Source: Kyrpidia tusciae DSM 2912 (GTDB taxonomy: Bacteria; Bacillota; Bacilli; Kyrpidiales; Kyrpidiaceae). From it: DNA of 64,000 nt. The notes under the pieces were generated by a model, which had not been told where the DNA came from, did not search any database, and worked only from the letters and a program-made list of their open reading frames with translations. A program made the translations under genes and the position numbers. Positions 42,557 to 51,178 of the stretch are shown one piece after another. Location of the stretch: NCBI RefSeq assembly GCF_000092905.1, contig NC_014098.1, forward strand, positions 124,001-188,000, in the 5' to 3' direction. Positions within the stretch are counted from its first letter, which is position 1, and the number at the start of each line of letters is the position of its first letter.

Positions 42557-42964
42557 ATGGCAAAACCGAAACGCAGGGCGGCCACCGCCACTCGCATGAA
42601 ACGCCGGGACCGAAAGAACATTGAAGCGGGCATCGCCCATATTCGGTCCACGTTCAACAATACCATCGTCACCATTACCGATGGTGCGGGAAACGCCATT
42701 TCCTGGGCCAGCGCCGGGAACGTCGGATTCAAGGGCTCTCGGAAAAGCACGCCTTTTGCCGCCCAGATGGCCGCCGATTCTGCTGCCCGGAAGGCTATGG
42801 AGCACGGGATGCGAACGGTGGAGGTCTATGTCAAGGGACCGGGAGCGGGACGGGAAGCGGCGATTCGTTCGCTGCAAGCGGCGGGCTTGGAAGTGAGCCT
42901 GATCAAGGACGTGACCCCCATTCCGCACAACGGCTGCCGTCCGCCAAAGCGCCGGCGCGTCTGA
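42557..42964 (+). CDS. rpsK: Ribosomal protein S11
   Basis: ATG 42557 after AAAGGAGGACGG gives 135 residues, with a slightly longer basic N-terminus. [15 protein letters not shown] and the C-terminal [18 protein letters not shown] signature are present. Confidence 0.98.
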   Translation: MAKPKRRAATATRMKRRDRKNIEAGIAHIRSTFNNTIVTITDGAGNAISWASAGNVGFKGSRKSTPFAAQMAADSAARKAMEHGMRTVEVYVKGPGAGREAAIRSLQAAGLEVSLIKDVTPIPHNGCRPPKRRRV

Positions 42965-43021
42965 TTGGGGTCCGGAACAATTCGTTGAGTATACAAATGA
43001 TCAGGAGGTGTCTATACTAGA

Positions 43022-43648
43022 ATGGCAAGATATACCGGTCCGGTTTGTCGACTGTGCCGGCGGGAGGGCGTCAAGCTCTATCTAAAGGGCGAGCGCTGCT
43101 ATTCCGACAAATGCGCCATTGACCGACGCGGATACGCACCGGGTCAGCATGGTCAGGGCCGCCGGAAACAGTCCGAATACGGCATTCAACTGCGGGAAAA
43201 ACAAAAAGCTCGCCGGACTTACGGTGTGCTGGAGAAACAGTTCCGACATTACTATGAAGAGGCGAACCGGCAGCACGGGGTCACCGGTGAGGTGCTCCTC
43301 CAGTTGCTCGAGCGGCGCCTCGATAATGTCGTGTACCGGTTGGGGTACGCTGCCTCCCGGGCTGAGGCGAGGCAGTTGGTGCGTCACGGTCATTTTACGG
43401 TGAATGGGCGCCGGGTGGACATTCCTTCGTACCAACTGAAAGAAGGGGACGTTGTGGCCGTGAGGGAAAAGAGCCTGGAATCCCCGCGGCTCAAAGAGCT
43501 GGTAGAGACCGCCGACAGCAGGACGGTGCCTGCGTGGCTCGACCGGGATTCAGCCACGGCTTCCGGAAAGGTCCTCCGTATCCCCACCCGAGACGAGATT
43601 GACACGCCGGTACAGGAGCAGATGATCGTCGAGTTGTACTCGCGGTAA
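43022..43648 (+). CDS. rpsD: Ribosomal protein S4, four-cysteine form
   Basis: The 208-residue protein has an N-terminal zinc motif with C9, C12, C26 and C31 and an S4 RNA-binding domain ([23 protein letters not shown]). It lies between rpsK and rpoA. B. subtilis has rpsD as a separate locus, so this is the alternative arrangement. ATG 43022 follows AGGAGGTG. Confidence 0.97.
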   Translation: MARYTGPVCRLCRREGVKLYLKGERCYSDKCAIDRRGYAPGQHGQGRRKQSEYGIQLREKQKARRTYGVLEKQFRHYYEEANRQHGVTGEVLLQLLERRLDNVVYRLGYAASRAEARQLVRHGHFTVNGRRVDIPSYQLKEGDVVAVREKSLESPRLKELVETADSRTVPAWLDRDSATASGKVLRIPTRDEIDTPVQEQMIVELYSR

Positions 43649-43729
43649 TGCCGGGTAAAGTTCCACCCGGCTCTCGGCCGATCGCCGCGAACCGGACTGT
43701 CGAGATGGTCGAGAAGGAGGGTCACGTGG

Positions 43730-44674
43730 ATGATCGAAATGGAAAAGCCGCGATTGGAGACGGTCGAGATCAACGAGTCTGGGACCTACGGCAAGTTTGT
43801 GATCGAGCCGCTTGAGCGTGGCTACGGTACCACCTTGGGCAACGCCTTGCGGCGCATCCTGTTGTCGTCGTTACCCGGGGCTGCCTGTACGTCGGTCAAG
43901 ATCGACGGGGTACTCCATGAATTTTCGACCATTCCCGGGGTTGTGGAGGACACGACGGAGATCATTCTGAACTTGAAACACCTGGCCTTGAGGATCCATT
44001 CGGATGAGGAGAAAACCCTCATCATCGACGCCGAAGGCGAGGGGGAAATCAAGGCCGGGGACATTCAAGCCGATTCGGATGTGGACATCCTCAACCCCGA
44101 ATTGCATATCGCCACTTTGGCGGAAGGGGCGCGGCTGTACGCCGAGATTAAAGCCGCCCGGGGGCGGGGTTATGTACCGGCCGACCGGAATAAAAACGAG
44201 GAGCAGCCGATCGGCGTCATTCCCATGGATTCGATTTTTACTCCGATCAGTCGGGTGAATTACAGTATCGAAAACACCCGGGTCGGCCAGGTGACCGATT
44301 ATGATAAATTGACCTTTGAAGTGTGGACGGACGGAAGTATTCGGCCTGACGAGGCGGTCAGTTATGGGGCCCGGATCCTCACCGAGCACCTCACCCTATT
44401 CCTCGGCCTCACCGATCAGCCCCGGGCCGGCGATGTGTTGGTGGAACGGGACGAGCAGCGCCGGGAAAAGGTGCTCGACATGACTATCGAGGAGTTGGAC
44501 CTTTCCGTCCGTTCCTACAACTGTCTCAAACGGGCGGGAATTAACACCGTGGCCGAATTGTGCTCGAAAACCGAAGAGGAAATGATGAAAGTCCGCAATC
44601 TCGGCCGAAAGTCCTTGGAAGAAGTTCAAGAGAAACTGGCCGAGTTGGGTTTGGCCTTGCGCCAAGAAGAATAA
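43730..44674 (+). CDS. rpoA: RNA polymerase alpha subunit
   Basis: The 314-residue protein has the N-terminal dimerisation domain ([22 protein letters not shown]) and the C-terminal domain that contacts UP elements and regulators ([22 protein letters not shown]). ATG 43730 follows GAAGGAGGG. Confidence 0.99.
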   Translation: MIEMEKPRLETVEINESGTYGKFVIEPLERGYGTTLGNALRRILLSSLPGAACTSVKIDGVLHEFSTIPGVVEDTTEIILNLKHLALRIHSDEEKTLIIDAEGEGEIKAGDIQADSDVDILNPELHIATLAEGARLYAEIKAARGRGYVPADRNKNEEQPIGVIPMDSIFTPISRVNYSIENTRVGQVTDYDKLTFEVWTDGSIRPDEAVSYGARILTEHLTLFLGLTDQPRAGDVLVERDEQRREKVLDMTIEELDLSVRSYNCLKRAGINTVAELCSKTEEEMMKVRNLGRKSLEEVQEKLAELGLALRQEE

Positions 44675-44703
44675 GGTCGGCAGAAAGAAGGGAGGGAGTA
44701 CCC

Positions 44704-45069
44704 GTGTCGTATCGAAAGCTGGGAAGATACTCGTCAGCACGCAAAGCGCTCTTCCGCAGCCTGGTCACAGATTTGTTCATGTATGAGCGCATTCGCACCA
44801 CTGAGGCCAAGGCGAAAGAAGTGCGCAAAGTGGCGGAGAAAATGATCACCTTGGCAAAACGGGGGGATCTTCACGCCCGGCGCCAGGTGGCGGCTTTTGT
44901 CTATAAAGAGACGGCAGACGAAGACACGAATCAGGATGTGGTGCAAAAGTTGTTCAGCGAGATTGCACCCCGGTACCAGGAACGCAACGGCGGCTACACC
45001 CGCATCCTGAAGCTGGGTCCGCGCCGGGGGGACGCTGCACCCATGGTTTACCTTGAACTGGTGGAATAA
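44704..45069 (+). CDS. rplQ: Ribosomal protein L17
   Basis: GTG 44704 after GAAGGGAGGGAG gives 121 residues ([19 protein letters not shown]). It closes the S10-spc-alpha array and is followed by a terminator. Confidence 0.98.
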   Translation: MSYRKLGRYSSARKALFRSLVTDLFMYERIRTTEAKAKEVRKVAEKMITLAKRGDLHARRQVAAFVYKETADEDTNQDVVQKLFSEIAPRYQERNGGYTRILKLGPRRGDAAPMVYLELVE

Positions 45070-45095
45070 TTGTTTCTGACAACAACCGCGCGGGC

Positions 45096-45128
45096 GAGGT
45101 TTGTCCTCCGGGGGCAAGCCTCGTTTTC
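45096..45128 (+). terminator. Terminator after rplQ
   Basis: GAGGTTTGTCC (45096-45106) pairs along its full 11 bp, with two wobbles, to GGGCAAGCCTC (45112-45122), followed by GTTTT. Confidence 0.8.
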
Positions 45129-45190
45129 CGTATGCTTTGGGAGAGATACCCGGACGCTCCAGGCCCACCGGCTAGGAAAGGGGCGCGGCG

Positions 45191-46024
45191 GTGTACGTTA
45201 AGGCGAAGGTGGGTTACGATGGGACCGATTATCACGGATTCCAGCGGCAACCCGGCCTGAGAACAGTTCAGGGGGTGCTGGAAGGGGCCTTAGGGGAGTT
45301 GGCCGGCCGGGAGGTTTCGATTGTCGGGGCGGGGCGGACAGATGCCGGAGTGCACGCCCGGGGACAGGTGATCGCCTTCGAGTGGCCGGGACCGATTCCC
45401 TGGCAGCGATTAGAGCGGGTTTTGCTTCGGCGGCTGCCGGAAGATCTGGTGGTATCCAATCTTGAACCGGCGCCGGAGTCCTTTCACCCGCGTTTTTCCG
45501 CAGTGGGCAAATGCTATCGTTACACCCTGGATCAAGGGGTGTATCCCTCGGTGTTTCTCCGCCGCTATACGTGGCACGTACCGACTCAGATGGATCTGGG
45601 GTCGATGCGCCGGGCGGCCCTCGCGGCTGCAGGGACTCACGATTATACCAGCTTTTGCGCCGCCAGCACTCCGGTACAGAACAAGGTGCGGACGGTATAC
45701 GCCATCCGCCTGGCCGAGGAGCCGCCTTTTGTCCACCTTTACGTGTTTGGCAACGGCTTTCTGTACCAGATGGTCCGCATCCTGGTCGGCACCCTGGTGG
45801 AGGTGGGGATCGGGAAGCGATCGGTCGAGTCTATCTCCGGGATTTTGGCCGCCCGGGATCGTCGGGCGGCGGGAGTGACGGCCCCTGCTAAAGGGCTGAC
45901 CTTGTGGGACGTGTACTATGAGACGGGCGATTTCACCCGAGCTTGGAGCGGTTTTCTTGACTTGACTGCGGCAGCTCAGTACAATGAGCATGGAGTTTTC
46001 GGCCCATGGAACCACGAGGGTTGA
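45191..46024 (+). CDS. truA: tRNA pseudouridine synthase A
   Basis: TruA makes pseudouridine at positions 38-40 of tRNA anticodon arms. The 277-residue protein has the active-site GAGRTDAGVHARGQV with the catalytic Asp and the FLYQMVRILVGTL motif. The start is GTG 45191. The ecfA1-ecfA2-ecfT transporter genes that normally precede truA in Bacilli are missing. It is followed by L13 and S9. Confidence 0.96.
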   Translation: MYVKAKVGYDGTDYHGFQRQPGLRTVQGVLEGALGELAGREVSIVGAGRTDAGVHARGQVIAFEWPGPIPWQRLERVLLRRLPEDLVVSNLEPAPESFHPRFSAVGKCYRYTLDQGVYPSVFLRRYTWHVPTQMDLGSMRRAALAAAGTHDYTSFCAASTPVQNKVRTVYAIRLAEEPPFVHLYVFGNGFLYQMVRILVGTLVEVGIGKRSVESISGILAARDRRAAGVTAPAKGLTLWDVYYETGDFTRAWSGFLDLTAAAQYNEHGVFGPWNHEG

Positions 46025-46050
46025 AATGATAGGGCGGAGGGAAACAGTTC

Positions 46051-46503
46051 ATGCAAACGACATTCATGCAGAAAAAGGAGGACGTGAAACGCCGGTGGTA
46101 CGTGATTGACGCGACCGGGCAGACGGTAGGCCGTTTGGCCTCGGAGATTGCCGTCATTTTGCGCGGAAAGCACAAGCCCGAGTATACGCCTCACGTGGAC
46201 ACGGGAGATCACGTTGTTGTCATCAACGCGGATAAAGTCGTGTTTACGGGTAAAAAGTGGACGGATAAACTGTATCGGCGGCATTCCGGCTATCCTGGCG
46301 GGTTGAAAGAGATGCGGGCCAAGGACGTCCTTGCCCGATATCCCGAACGCATTCTGTATTACGCCGTAAAAGGCATGTTGCCACACAATCCGTTGGGCCG
46401 AAGTCAGTTGAAGAAATTAAAAGTGTACGCCGGTCCGGATCATCCCCACGAAGCCCAGCAGCCCGTTCCGTGGCAGCCCGGAACGGTGAGAGGAGGGAAG
46501 TGA
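46051..46503 (+). CDS. rplM: Ribosomal protein L13
   Basis: The 150-residue protein carries [19 protein letters not shown] and [16 protein letters not shown], and the conserved [20 protein letters not shown]. The start may be ATG 46051 or ATG 46066; the first is better spaced from GGGCGGAGGG. Confidence 0.97.
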   Translation: MQTTFMQKKEDVKRRWYVIDATGQTVGRLASEIAVILRGKHKPEYTPHVDTGDHVVVINADKVVFTGKKWTDKLYRRHSGYPGGLKEMRAKDVLARYPERILYYAVKGMLPHNPLGRSQLKKLKVYAGPDHPHEAQQPVPWQPGTVRGGK

Positions 46504-46508
46504 CGCCT

Positions 46509-46901
46509 ATGGCACAGGTGCAATATTGGGGAACCGGGAGACGGAAGGAGTCTGTCGCCCGGGTGCGGCTTTACCCTGGGGATGGGCAGATTCTGATCAA
46601 CCGGCGGCCATTGGAAGAGTATTTTGGCCTTGAGACGTTGAAATTAATGGTAAAACAACCGCTCATTCTCACGGACAGCCTGAACCGCTACGACGTTCAC
46701 GTGAATGTAAAAGGCGGCGGGATCTCAGGTCAGGCCGGGGCCATCCGTCACGGCATTGCCCGAGCCCTTCTGAAAGTCGATCCCGACCTTCGCACGCCGC
46801 TGAAAAGGGCGGGATTGTTGACCAGGGATCCCCGCATGAAGGAGCGCAAAAAGTACGGGTTGAAAAAAGCCCGCCGCGCTCCCCAATTCTCCAAACGTTA
46901 A
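46509..46901 (+). CDS. rpsI: Ribosomal protein S9
   Basis: ATG 46509 gives 130 residues. The conserved [14 protein letters not shown] start and the basic C-terminal tail ending with PQFSKR, which reaches the P-site tRNA, are intact. A strong terminator follows. Confidence 0.98.
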   Translation: MAQVQYWGTGRRKESVARVRLYPGDGQILINRRPLEEYFGLETLKLMVKQPLILTDSLNRYDVHVNVKGGGISGQAGAIRHGIARALLKVDPDLRTPLKRAGLLTRDPRMKERKKYGLKKARRAPQFSKR

Positions 46902-46906
46902 CCACA

Positions 46907-46942
46907 AGCCCGTCGGCGCCCAAGCGTCACGGGCTCTTTTTT
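46907..46942 (+). terminator. Terminator after rpsI
   Basis: AGCCCGT (46907-46913) pairs with ACGGGCT (46929-46935), followed by C and six T. Confidence 0.88.
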
Positions 46943-46967
46943 GCGGTGAAAGGCAGTGCTTTCCTCG

Positions 46968-46997
46968 TTGTCTTTTCCTGAAGCAGTGGGGTACAAT
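46968..46997 (+). promoter_or_regulatory. Promoter for mrp
   Basis: TTGTCT (46968-46973), an 18-nt spacer and TACAAT (46992-46997), 22 bases before the start codon. Confidence 0.55.
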
Positions 46998-47019
46998 GCC
47001 CTAAAGGAGGGCGAAAGCC

Positions 47020-48114
47020 ATGGCTGCACTGACAGAGAAGACGGTGCTTGATGCGTTGCGGCCCGTCCAAGATCCGGAAGCGCATCGCAGCATTGTCGAC
47101 CTCGGGATGGTTCGAAAAGTGGAGATTGCCGGCGGGTTCGTCACCGTTGAGGTGGCGTTAACGATTAAAGGGTGTCCTTTGCATACGGTGATTCAAGATG
47201 AAGTGGAAAAGGCGGTTCGCAACCTGCCGGGGGTCACCGACTGTCGAGTGATTCTGGCGACGATGACCGACGAGGAGCGGGCCCGCTTCCGGGATGTACT
47301 CCAAGGGGGCACCGGGGCTGAACGGTCTCAGGGGGTTGAAGATGTACCGCCCTTGCTGCGGCCCAATGTGCAGACCCGTTTTGTGGCGGTCACCAGTGGC
47401 AAAGGTGGAGTTGGAAAATCCACGGTGACGGCGAACCTCGCCCTGGCCTTGGCCCGGGACGGTTACCGAGTGGGTGTGATCGACGCAGACATCTACGGGT
47501 TCAGCATTCCGGGCCTGTTCGGAGCGGCGGATCGAAAACCGACGGTGATTGATGAGCTGATCATGCCGGTCCAGGCCGAGGGTGTCAAGATTATGTCGAT
47601 GAACTTTTTTGTCCCAGAGAATACCCCGGTGATCTGGCGCGGACCGATGCTGGGCAAGATGCTGCGAAATTTCTTTGCCGAAGTCCACTGGGGGGACCTG
47701 GACGTTATGCTGCTCGATCTTCCTCCTGGCACTGGCGATGTCGCCTTGGATGTCCATCAATTGTTGCCCAAAGCCGGGGAGTTGATCGTGACCACTCCGC
47801 AGCGCAACGCCGCAGACGTGGCCGTGCGGGCCGGTATGATGGCGAAAAAGACCGGCCACGAAATTCTGGGCGTTGTGGAGAACATGGCCTATCGGGTGTG
47901 CCCTCATTGCGGCGGCCGGGATGAACTTTTCGGCCGGGGCGGAGGCCAGCGGGTAGCGGATGAGCTTAAGGTCAAGGTGCTGGCCCAGATCCCGCTACAG
48001 CCAGAGACCCTTGGGGAGACCGGCCTTTACGAGCCCGATACCCCCGCGGGCCAGGCTTTCGACGATTTGGCGAAGATTGTGGGGGGGCTGGTGTCCGCCG
48101 GGTTAGCCGGTTGA
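47020..48114 (+). CDS. mrp: Mrp/NBP35-family iron-sulfur carrier ATPase (SalA/ApbC type)
   Basis: The 364-residue protein has an N-terminal MIP18/DUF59 domain (about residues 1-95). A P-loop ATPase domain follows with GKGGVGKST (127-135), and the C-terminal part carries a CPHC pair. Such proteins carry or insert iron-sulfur clusters. The B. subtilis homologue SalA, next to gerD, is also reported as a transcription regulator. ATG 47020 follows AAAGGAGGGCG. Its position before gerD and kbaA matches B. subtilis, although cwlD, normally upstream, is absent. Confidence 0.95.
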   Translation: MAALTEKTVLDALRPVQDPEAHRSIVDLGMVRKVEIAGGFVTVEVALTIKGCPLHTVIQDEVEKAVRNLPGVTDCRVILATMTDEERARFRDVLQGGTGAERSQGVEDVPPLLRPNVQTRFVAVTSGKGGVGKSTVTANLALALARDGYRVGVIDADIYGFSIPGLFGAADRKPTVIDELIMPVQAEGVKIMSMNFFVPENTPVIWRGPMLGKMLRNFFAEVHWGDLDVMLLDLPPGTGDVALDVHQLLPKAGELIVTTPQRNAADVAVRAGMMAKKTGHEILGVVENMAYRVCPHCGGRDELFGRGGGQRVADELKVKVLAQIPLQPETLGETGLYEPDTPAGQAFDDLAKIVGGLVSAGLAG

Positions 48115-48218
48115 AGCGAGCCGTCTTGGACAAGGCGCGGAGGGGCATCCCATTAGGCAGACAGGAAGGGCCGCCACGCGGGGTGCTGGGCCGTGCCTCT
48201 TCCCCGGGGCTGCCCGGT

Positions 48219-48896
48219 TCACCCTCCGCCCATATCTTGACTCTGCTGATCCTGATCCCCGCCGCCCCCGGAGGATTGTCCGCCTCCTTGTTGCTGGCCG
48301 CCCTGTCCCCCTTGTTTGCCTTGCCCGGCCTGAGGGCCTATTTCTCGTACGGCCTGTTTCAGGCTATCCGTAAAAAGCAGTCGAAAACTCGGATTCTGAA
48401 GGGCCTCCTGCATCACTTTCATGGTTTGCTGGCGGTATGGCGGGGAAGACATGAGGCTCAGGATTTGCTTTTGAAAGTCTGGGCTTTTCATCAAATCGAG
48501 CATCATCTGCTGGTATTCAGGGTCTTTCATGAGATCTTTCAACAACTGGCGATTTTGCTCCTTCAAGGCGTCAGCCAAAGCTTTTGCGAACTGGGGTTGC
48601 TGAAGTTGTTGTTGCAGCAAGTTTTTGTTTTCGCCCTGGGTGAGGGCGGTGGTGAGGGCTTTTTGCATATCGGCATCGGACAGGATCAGAGACCGTTTGA
48701 ATTCCTGGCTCTGAACCGTTTGGCGCAGGGTATCCATTCCTTCTTTAGAATGGAGAATATCCAGCACCATACTCTTGGTTTCTTGATAAGGGTGCTGTCC
48801 TTGCTGGGGCTCAGGACCGGACGATCGTGCACATCCTTCAGCCAGGGAAACGGCACACAGGCCCAGAAGGAACATCCATCGCCACCCACGTCTCAT
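48219..48896 (-). CDS. gerD: Spore germination lipoprotein GerD
   Basis: GerD clusters nutrient germinant receptors into the germinosome in the spore inner membrane. The 225-residue protein has a lipoprotein-type signal peptide (cleavage probably before C22 in LAEGCARSS). The central helical GerD region with KDLMKDPEYQQMMLDLMKSP is followed by a low-complexity tail rich in Gly and Gln. The ATG is preceded by GGAGGGAGGTGG. A sigma-G-like promoter is visible upstream, agreeing with forespore expression of gerD in B. subtilis. It is divergent from kbaA. Confidence 0.92.
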   Translation of the reverse strand: MRRGWRWMFLLGLCAVSLAEGCARSSGPEPQQGQHPYQETKSMVLDILHSKEGMDTLRQTVQSQEFKRSLILSDADMQKALTTALTQGENKNLLQQQLQQPQFAKALADALKEQNRQLLKDLMKDPEYQQMMLDLMKSPDFQKQILSLMSSPPYRQQTMKVMQEALQNPSFRLLFTDSLKQAVREIGPQAGQGKQGGQGGQQQGGGQSSGGGGDQDQQSQDMGGG

Positions 48897-48927
48897 AGAC
48901 CGTCCACCTCCCTCCGATCATCAGTTG

Positions 48928-48956
48928 TAATATGGGCGGGCAAACGGTCGTTATTC
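48928..48956 (-). promoter_or_regulatory. Sigma-G-type promoter of gerD
   Basis: On the minus strand GAATA (-35, 48956-48952) is followed after 17 nt by CATATTA (-10, 48934-48928), a full match to the forespore sigma-G consensus (GHATR and CATnnTA). Confidence 0.75.
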
Positions 48957-48988
48957 GAGACTTTGCCGGGAAGAAAGAGGATGCGGAT

Positions 48989-49579
48989 GTGAATCTTCAG
49001 AGATTGTTTTTTCTCATCGGCACCACAGTGATTGTGGGCGTGTCCGCGGGCGCAATTGCTGCTCTTGTAACCCACATCGACCCGCTGCACGGGGCGATTG
49101 TGGGGGGATTTATCAGCGCGACCAGCCTTATGGGGCTGTGGGCTTATTTAACCTTGAATTACCTGATTCAAGGCTTTCTCCCCCGGGCTTTTTGGGATGC
49201 CGTCCAGCTCTTCCTTGTGGTGGTTGTCGCGGTGGATCTGGTCTACGCCCGCCACCTGGCAGCCGGGGGAGCGGGAGGGTGGACACCTTACGTCACTTAC
49301 GCCCTGTTTCCCTTGACTTGGGCCCTGGTGGCGGCCGGAGCTCGGGCCTTGATATCGGGAATCCGGGCTTTTATCCCCGGCTTCTTCTATCTGTTTGTCT
49401 TTACCGTTGTGGAGTGGTTTCCGGCGTTGAAAGCGGGAACGGGCATGCCGACTCTCCAGATCGGCATCGTTCTTTTGGTGTGCAATACGTATTTGCTATT
49501 CGTCCTACGCCGCCTCACTGCACATCCCGTCGCCCCTTCCAAGGACGGGCGACGGGATGTGCAGCCGGATCCTCGGTAA
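48989..49579 (+). CDS. kbaA: KinB-signalling pathway activation protein KbaA
   Basis: KbaA is a membrane protein that activates the sporulation sensor kinase KinB. The start chosen is GTG 48989 after AAGAGGAT, giving 196 residues with the family start NLQRLFFLIGTT; ATG 48932 lacks a ribosome site. Six hydrophobic segments are visible, with the conserved LWAYLTLNYLIQGF and FWDAVQLFLV region. It sits between gerD and pdaB as in B. subtilis. Its last 60 bases contain a perfect 18-bp inverted repeat, so the C-terminal tail sequence is constrained by an RNA or DNA structure. Confidence 0.88.
   Translation: MNLQRLFFLIGTTVIVGVSAGAIAALVTHIDPLHGAIVGGFISATSLMGLWAYLTLNYLIQGFLPRAFWDAVQLFLVVVVAVDLVYARHLAAGGAGGWTPYVTYALFPLTWALVAAGARALISGIRAFIPGFFYLFVFTVVEWFPALKAGTGMPTLQIGIVLLVCNTYLLFVLRRLTAHPVAPSKDGRRDVQPDPR
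49518..49564. repeat. Perfect 18-bp inverted repeat within the 3' end of kbaA
   Basis: The arm 49518-49535 (CTGCACATCCCG, then TCGCCC) is the exact reverse complement of 49547-49564, with an 11-nt loop. The repeat is wholly inside the coding region, ending 12 bases before the stop codon. It is followed 26 bp later by a second hairpin with a short T-run. Confidence 0.9.
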
Positions 49580-49590
49580 CGTTTCGGACG

Positions 49591-49612
49591 CCGGGCCCCT
49601 GCGGCCCGGTTT
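49591..49612. terminator. Terminator between convergent kbaA and pdaB
   Basis: CCGGGCC (49591-49597), a 5-nt loop and GGCCCGG (49603-49609), followed by TTTCTTCC. It could serve kbaA; the minus strand has no T-run. Confidence 0.7.
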
Positions 49613-49628
49613 CTTCCTGGCTTGGGGC

Positions 49629-50381
49629 TCACTCAAGTTTGCTTTTGGGTGAAGCGTCCTGAAGCAGCTCCGAAACGGTGACAAACTCGAATCCTTTTTG
49701 TCGTAGGCCGTCGATGATGGCCGGAAGTGCCCGGTCGGTCTGTTTGCAAGTGTCGCTGGCGTGCAGCAAGATGATGTCGCCGGGTACCGCCCGTGTTAAG
49801 ACCCGTTGGGCGATCGCGCCAACGCCAGGGTTCTTCCAGTCCAACGAGTCGGTGTGCCATTGGATCACCGTATAACCCATGTCGTGGAGGGTGCGCAAAA
49901 CCCGCTTATCAAAATCGCCGTTCGGGGTGCGGATCAAGCGAGTTTTGACTCCTGTAACGTCATAAATCGCTTGCTCCGCCTTGGTGACTTGACTGCGGAT
50001 CCAGTCATTGCTGTGTTCGGTAAAATTGTCATGTTTGTAGCCGTGGCTGCCGATTTCATAGCCCATGTCCCGAATCCGCTTGGCGATCGCTGATTTTTGT
50101 AGGGTCCAAGGCCCGGAGAGGAAAAATGTCGCTTTTGTCACACCTTTGTTTTTCAAGACATCCAATACTTTGGGAGCCATTTGATCTCCCCAACTGATGT
50201 CGAATGTCAGGGCTACGATTTTTCGGTTGGTATCCACTTTGTAGATGGCGGACGGCGGTTGTTGGCCAACCAATGTCGCGATGGCTCCGCTCTGCCAGTA
50301 AAATACGGCCATGAAGAGTACGACCGTGGCGGCGGCGATAAGGATCTGTGTCAATGTCCTCGCACGCCAGATGACGAACAT
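49629..50381 (-). CDS. pdaB: Sporulation polysaccharide deacetylase PdaB
   Basis: The start ATG at 50381 after GGGAGGGAC gives 250 residues; the open frame extends further upstream. An N-terminal transmembrane anchor (about residues 12-32) precedes a NodB-like deacetylase domain with LTFD (58-61) and zinc-type histidines H113 and H117 in SHGYKH. As in known PdaB, the second Asp of the TFDD motif is replaced (TFDI). PdaB is needed for spore maintenance late in sporulation. A weak sigma-E-like element is upstream on the minus strand (50431-50414), not certain. Confidence 0.93.
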   Translation of the reverse strand: MFVIWRARTLTQILIAAATVVLFMAVFYWQSGAIATLVGQQPPSAIYKVDTNRKIVALTFDISWGDQMAPKVLDVLKNKGVTKATFFLSGPWTLQKSAIAKRIRDMGYEIGSHGYKHDNFTEHSNDWIRSQVTKAEQAIYDVTGVKTRLIRTPNGDFDKRVLRTLHDMGYTVIQWHTDSLDWKNPGVGAIAQRVLTRAVPGDIILLHASDTCKQTDRALPAIIDGLRQKGFEFVTVSELLQDASPKSKLE

Positions 50382-50568
50382 CGCTTGTCCCTCCCTTGCA
50401 CCGTCTGCAGTTTGTACATATGGGTATGCTTTGTGCACAAGGTATAGCATGGATAAGAGATTAAGCCCTCATGCGCCGGATTTCATTCGGGGGATTCCGG
50501 CAGGGCAGCGGCCGCCTGACCTCGAAAGGACGCAGCACGGGACGGGAGATTGCAACGGGGGTGAACCC

Positions 50569-51162
50569 ATGGGGCGGTGGATTTGGATCAATCGAGGATA
50601 CCTGTGGACGGCGGTGGTGATTTTTGCAGTCGGGGTGGCGACGGGATACTTGGCATCTGATCCCCTGCGACAAGTTCTTATGTCGCAACTGACCCAGATC
50701 CGGGACCTGGCAGGGCAGGTGCGGGCAGTCGACAACCCCGCCTACACGGTTATGGTGATTTTTCTCAATAACGCCAAGGTCGCTATATTTTTCCTGTTGA
50801 CGGGGATTCTCGCCGGAATCCCTGCCATCGTTGGCGTTTTTGGCAATGGGGCTTTGATCGGGTTCGTCTTAGCGACGCTCCATCATCAGGGGGTGCCTGT
50901 CGGGTCCGTTTTGCTATACGGGATCCTGCCCCACGGGATTTTTGAGATCCCCGCGTTTTTAATCGCCGCGGCCTTCGGTTTGAAATTGGGCTGGGGATGG
51001 TGGCGTCCCGCCAATGGGTACACTCGAAGAGAGGCGTTTTTTCAGGGATGGAGAGATGCGTTCCGGGCGGCTGGGGTGGCGGTGGTGATGCTGGCAGTCG
51101 CCGCCGTGGTGGAAGGCACCGTGACGCCGTATCTGTTGAGCCGCTACGTATTGCAGGGCTAG
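50569..51162 (+). CDS. Stage II sporulation protein M family membrane protein
   Basis: ATG 50569 after ACGGGGGTG gives 197 residues. About five hydrophobic segments and the conserved NNAKVAIFF and LLYGILPHGIFEIPA motifs identify the SpoIIM/DUF95 family. SpoIIM acts with SpoIID and SpoIIP in engulfment, but many family members are generic membrane proteins of unknown role, and this copy is not in the usual spoIIM locus. It is followed at 16 bp by arginase, possibly an operon. Confidence 0.82.
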   Translation: MGRWIWINRGYLWTAVVIFAVGVATGYLASDPLRQVLMSQLTQIRDLAGQVRAVDNPAYTVMVIFLNNAKVAIFFLLTGILAGIPAIVGVFGNGALIGFVLATLHHQGVPVGSVLLYGILPHGIFEIPAFLIAAAFGLKLGWGWWRPANGYTRREAFFQGWRDAFRAAGVAVVMLAVAAVVEGTVTPYLLSRYVLQG

Positions 51163-51178
51163 AGGTGGGGGTGGGGGG

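Noticed and set aside
42985-43018. Possible promoter before rpsD (TTGAGT and TATACT)
   Set aside because: The spacing is 22 nt, too long for sigma-A, and TATACT overlaps the region just before the start codon.
50414-50440. Possible sigma-E or sigma-K promoter before pdaB
   Set aside because: Only partial matches (CATACCCAT with an ATA 14 nt upstream); not strong enough to list as a feature.
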